From the IMG/VR virus record IMGVR_UViG_3300025162_000078, positions 1 through 45,559 of that record: 45,559 bases of DNA, one strand, 5' to 3'. The notes beneath the pieces were generated by a model. It searched no databases, was not told the DNA's origin, and worked only from the letters and a program-made list of their open reading frames with translations. The number at the start of each line of letters is the position of its first letter. The first letter of the stretch is position 1. This DNA comes from a virus. The position numbers were made by a program, and so were the translations under genes. Of the stretch, positions 43,041 to 45,559 are shown one piece after another.

Positions 43041-44660
43041 TTAATTGGACATAGGTTTTCAAGTGATGGGATCTTCTATAACCATATTTCCGTTGGACTT
43101 ATTATAATTATTATTTCTCTGTTGTTCATTATATGCTGATTTTGCCATAGGAAGTCAAGTAATAGGATCATATACTGTTTCCTCTTTTTCTCATGGAGCT
43201 TTATTACGTATTCATGCCATAAATTGTATTATACTTTGTGCATCACAATCAACAATATCGTCATGTTTTAGGTTAGGAAACTGATAATATTGATCTAATA
43301 TCTTTTTTTGTTGTTCTGTAGGTAAATCAATATTATAATACAATTTATTTTGTGATCGAAACGGTTCAAGATAATCTCTTATCCTAGCATTTTTATCTCA
43401 TTTAGGTCGATATTCATAAATCGTAAACATCTGATTCCTTTTTATCATCTCATCCATAAAATCTCTATAGAATTTTGACTGATCTTTATTTATTTTACTC
43501 ATCTCTATAGAAAAGAACGGTCTATTAAATCATTTCATCTCCCACTTAGCAGCTAATGCAAACATATATTGTCTAGCAATTGAGGGAGCTTGTGTTTCAG
43601 CAAATATATCGAAGAAATAAATATCACGAGTCTGTTTATGTTGTCATACAACCCTTACAACTACATCATCTGATTTAATATTAGTAGAAAATGCAGGATC
43701 AACAAAAATACCGAGTTCTATATCGGATTTATTCAATCATCAAACCTTCTCAAAATCAGATTCATGAAATGATCTTTCATTTCCTGGCTTGAATATAGCT
43801 CCAGTCATCATGATAGGATCCTGTTGAAACAAAGCATTCCATACCTTAGGTGTTCTTATTTCTCTTTCTTTGAAAAAATAATCAGGTCATCGTTTCCCTG
43901 GTCGTATTATTGGATATCATTCATCATCTATAGCTTTGATAACTAATTTATAGAATTTATCTCATCATTGTTTTTCTTGTTCCTCTAATTTACCTATCAA
44001 ATCATTAATATTCCAACGAGTCATAGTTACAACTATAGCAGAATCTTCAGTTTGTTTACGAGTAGATAATGTTGAATCAAACCAATCCCATGTTTTTTCT
44101 TGAATCGTTATACTTGCCGCTTCCTCTGCATTTTTTACACAATCATCAATAAATAGAAAATTTCCTCAAAGTCAAGTTAATGCTCATCAAACTCCACATG
44201 AATACATACCACCACGCTGAGTAGTTTCTCGATGTGTTTGAGTATTTTTATCTGATGCCATATCAAATTTTGGGAATATATTTTTATATCTTTTTGATTG
44301 GATAATATCTCTTGATTTACGAGCAAAATCCGAAGCTAGATTAGCATCATACGATGCTAGAACAAATTTAGCTGCGGGATCACGACCAACTATCCATGTT
44401 GGTAACATTATTCATCATAATGTGCTCTTTCATAATCTTGGTGGACATGAAACCATTAATCTTTTTATTTCTCATTTTGCAACAGCTTCATAAACCTGAA
44501 TTAGTTGTTCATGAACATTTCTCATTTTTTGAGTAGCTATACATTGATATTTCGAATCAATATATTGGCAATATGTTTTCAAATCCAACCTAGAAAGTTT
44601 TCTTCTCAATAGTTCTTCCTCTATCACTAGCGCCTGATCATTAGTATGATCAAGGATCAT
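43041..44660 (-). CDS. terL: Terminase large subunit
   Basis: A 539-residue packaging motor ATPase-nuclease. Walker A at residues 71-80 is SCPPRLGKST, with Gly77 encoded by TGA. ATPGDPAAK-like segment is replaced here by GRDPAAKFVLASYDANLASD. Walker B is NFLFIDDCVKNAEEA near 165-180, the C-motif region is TMTRWNINDLIGKLEEQEKQ, and the RNase H-type nuclease begins ELGIFVDPAFSTN near 316. It opens one base after the HNH gene stop (44662). TGA-glycines at the P-loop and in the IMLPTW lead are strong evidence for code 25. Confidence 0.93.
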
Positions 44661-44661
44661 G

Positions 44662-45207
44662 TTATATATGTTTTCGAATAAAACCTCAACAAGATTTTCT
44701 TTTTCACAAACAACATTTTGATATACTTTGATTAGCTATTTGTAATGACCTTTGAATATCCATAATACTTCACCATGATTTAATAAAATTTCATTCTAAA
44801 TCATATTGATTAGTTATTTTACTAAATGGATTTTCTTTGCCTATCATAATCCTTCTTCATAATTCACGATATGAATGTTTTTGGTTATCAGAATAAGATA
44901 ATCGCTCCAAATTATCTTTTCAATCCATATTATACCCATCATTTGACCTATTTCAATCACGATGATTAATTTGTGGTAAATTTTTTTTATTTATAATAAA
45001 TGCTTGTGCTTTGATACGACAAATTCTAAAAGTATAATGTTTTCAATCTTTGTAAATTCAAATTATATTATATCAATCTTTATCTTTCTGTATTTTTAAT
45101 AAAGATTCTTTTCTTTTTTTACGGTAAAATAATGATTTTATTCTACCAAAATTACTAACTTGATAAAGTCATTCAAATCAAAGAATATTTCTTCGTATTT
45201 CCTGCAT
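44662..45207 (-). CDS. NUMOD4-HNH-NUMOD1 homing endonuclease
   Basis: A 181-residue free-standing homing endonuclease inserted between terS and terL. NUMOD4 is at residues 9-26 (LGFEGLYQVSNFGRIKSL), the HNH core is QAFIINKKNLPQINHRDGNR then NLERLSYSDNQKHS (residues 68-112), and a NUMOD1-like helix follows (YDLEGNFIKSWGSIMDIQR), ending KSCGGFIRKHI. Nearly every glycine is TGA, so it has resided in this code for long. The start is 8 bases inside the gap after terS, and the stop is one base before terL. Confidence 0.88.
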
Positions 45208-45214
45208 AAATATT

Positions 45215-45559
45215 TTACCTTTTAGATAAAGATTGTTTTTGTTTTCTAATATCTTCTAATTTTTTTTTAAGAACCTCTTCCGTTTCTTCTTCTATATCAC
45301 CTATTTCATCTGTTTTATCTCTAATGTTAATATCTTTTGAATCTTTATATCAGAAATTATTCTTCGCCATAAACATTGCAAAGTTAGAATTATATTCTCA
45401 TTGCATAGCATTTTCAAGAAGAATTGATTCCTGGATCTGTTTACTTTTCCTATAAGCATCGGAAAACTCTGGATGTTTTGCAACCCATTCGTGCATTGTA
45501 TCAATATGTATTCATATATTATGACATCGTCTTTGAAATGTTGGAAAAGTATTTGCTAT
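45215..45559 (-). CDS. terS: Terminase small subunit, C-terminal part
   Basis: The continuation of the gene starting at 369. From 45559 the frame repeats the overlap (with CAG, Gln, where the left copy has AAG, Lys), then reads ENAMQGEYNSNFAMFMAKNN, FGYKDSKDIN, a short acidic run and a basic end KQSLSKR, stopping at TAA 45215. The 'A.FMAKN.FGYKD' motif is characteristic of small terminases. The HNH gene start (45207) follows at once. Confidence 0.85.
45422..45559. repeat. Contig-end overlap, right copy
   Basis: The counterpart of bases 1-138, with one substitution at 45433. The substitution is inside the terS coding frame and changes an amino acid, so it is either a sequence variant in the population or an assembly error. 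Confidence 0.9.

Noticed and set aside
45301-45504. 67-codon minus-strand frame near the right end
   Set aside because: It overlaps terS in another frame, with no motif, while the terS frame carries a recognised motif across the same bases.
1-45559. CRISPR array
   Set aside because: No regularly spaced direct repeats were seen; the only tandem repeat is the coding one at 5546-5605.
1-45559. Prophage integration module
   Set aside because: No integrase, excisionase or attachment-like repeat flanking the region was recognised; the genome closes on itself.

Overview
The window looks like one complete, circularly closed phage genome. Its last 138 bases (45422-45559) repeat its first 138 with a single mismatch, giving a circle of about 45,421 bp. 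Every gene I can support is on the minus strand, so the map reads from high to low coordinates. Under the standard code most genes are shattered by in-frame TGA. Reading TGA as glycine restores long frames and puts glycine exactly where well-known motifs need it: GDGT and EGL in GroEL, the terminase P-loop PPRLGKS, GGNHD and GHRH in a metallophosphoesterase, GFEGLY in a homing endonuclease. TAA and TAG both still terminate. This is genetic code 25, so the host is most likely a CPR/Patescibacteria lineage such as Absconditabacteria (SR1) or Gracilibacteria. AT content is very high and Shine-Dalgarno sites are mostly absent.

Layout, following transcription: terminase small subunit (split across the contig ends), a NUMOD4/HNH homing endonuclease, terminase large subunit, portal, a small protein, a scaffold-like protein, a UGA-free 232-residue head protein, the major capsid protein, two connector-type proteins, a 532-residue tail-hub or stabilisation-type protein, a 1,091-residue fibre, an 881-residue CHAP-domain virion protein and a 2,268-residue polyvalent internal protein. 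No tape measure, tail tube or sheath is evident, so the particle is probably podovirus-like. A terminator pair at 21646-21723 is followed by a second fibre block, which includes a 1,083-residue LamG-like fibre and a 674-residue YadA-like adhesin with a signal-type N-terminus.

Next comes an accessory and lysis region (15.0-8.3 kb): small membrane proteins, a metallophosphoesterase, two more HNH/homing-type proteins, an M15 endolysin, a 3D-domain protein that appears split over two overlapping frames, a ferritin-like helical protein and a small HExxH zincin. The early or replication region (8.2-2.7 kb) holds many small unknown genes, a Lin1244/Lin1753 (DUF4373)-like replication protein with candidate origin repeats inside its gene, a RecT/Bet recombinase and a DUF3127-like OB-fold protein. 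The map closes with a phage-encoded GroES-GroEL pair and a small membrane protein next to terS.

The most unusual features are the glycine recoding and its near absence from the main head genes, a tRNA-like element with altered loops (2577-2651), a roughly 150-nt structured intergenic element with competing G and C tracts (8179-8329), mutually exclusive hairpins at 6014-6080, and the phage chaperonin pair. Protein readings come from manual translation with code 25. Long frames (the 2,268-residue gene in particular) were checked by in-frame consistency of many segments rather than codon by codon.
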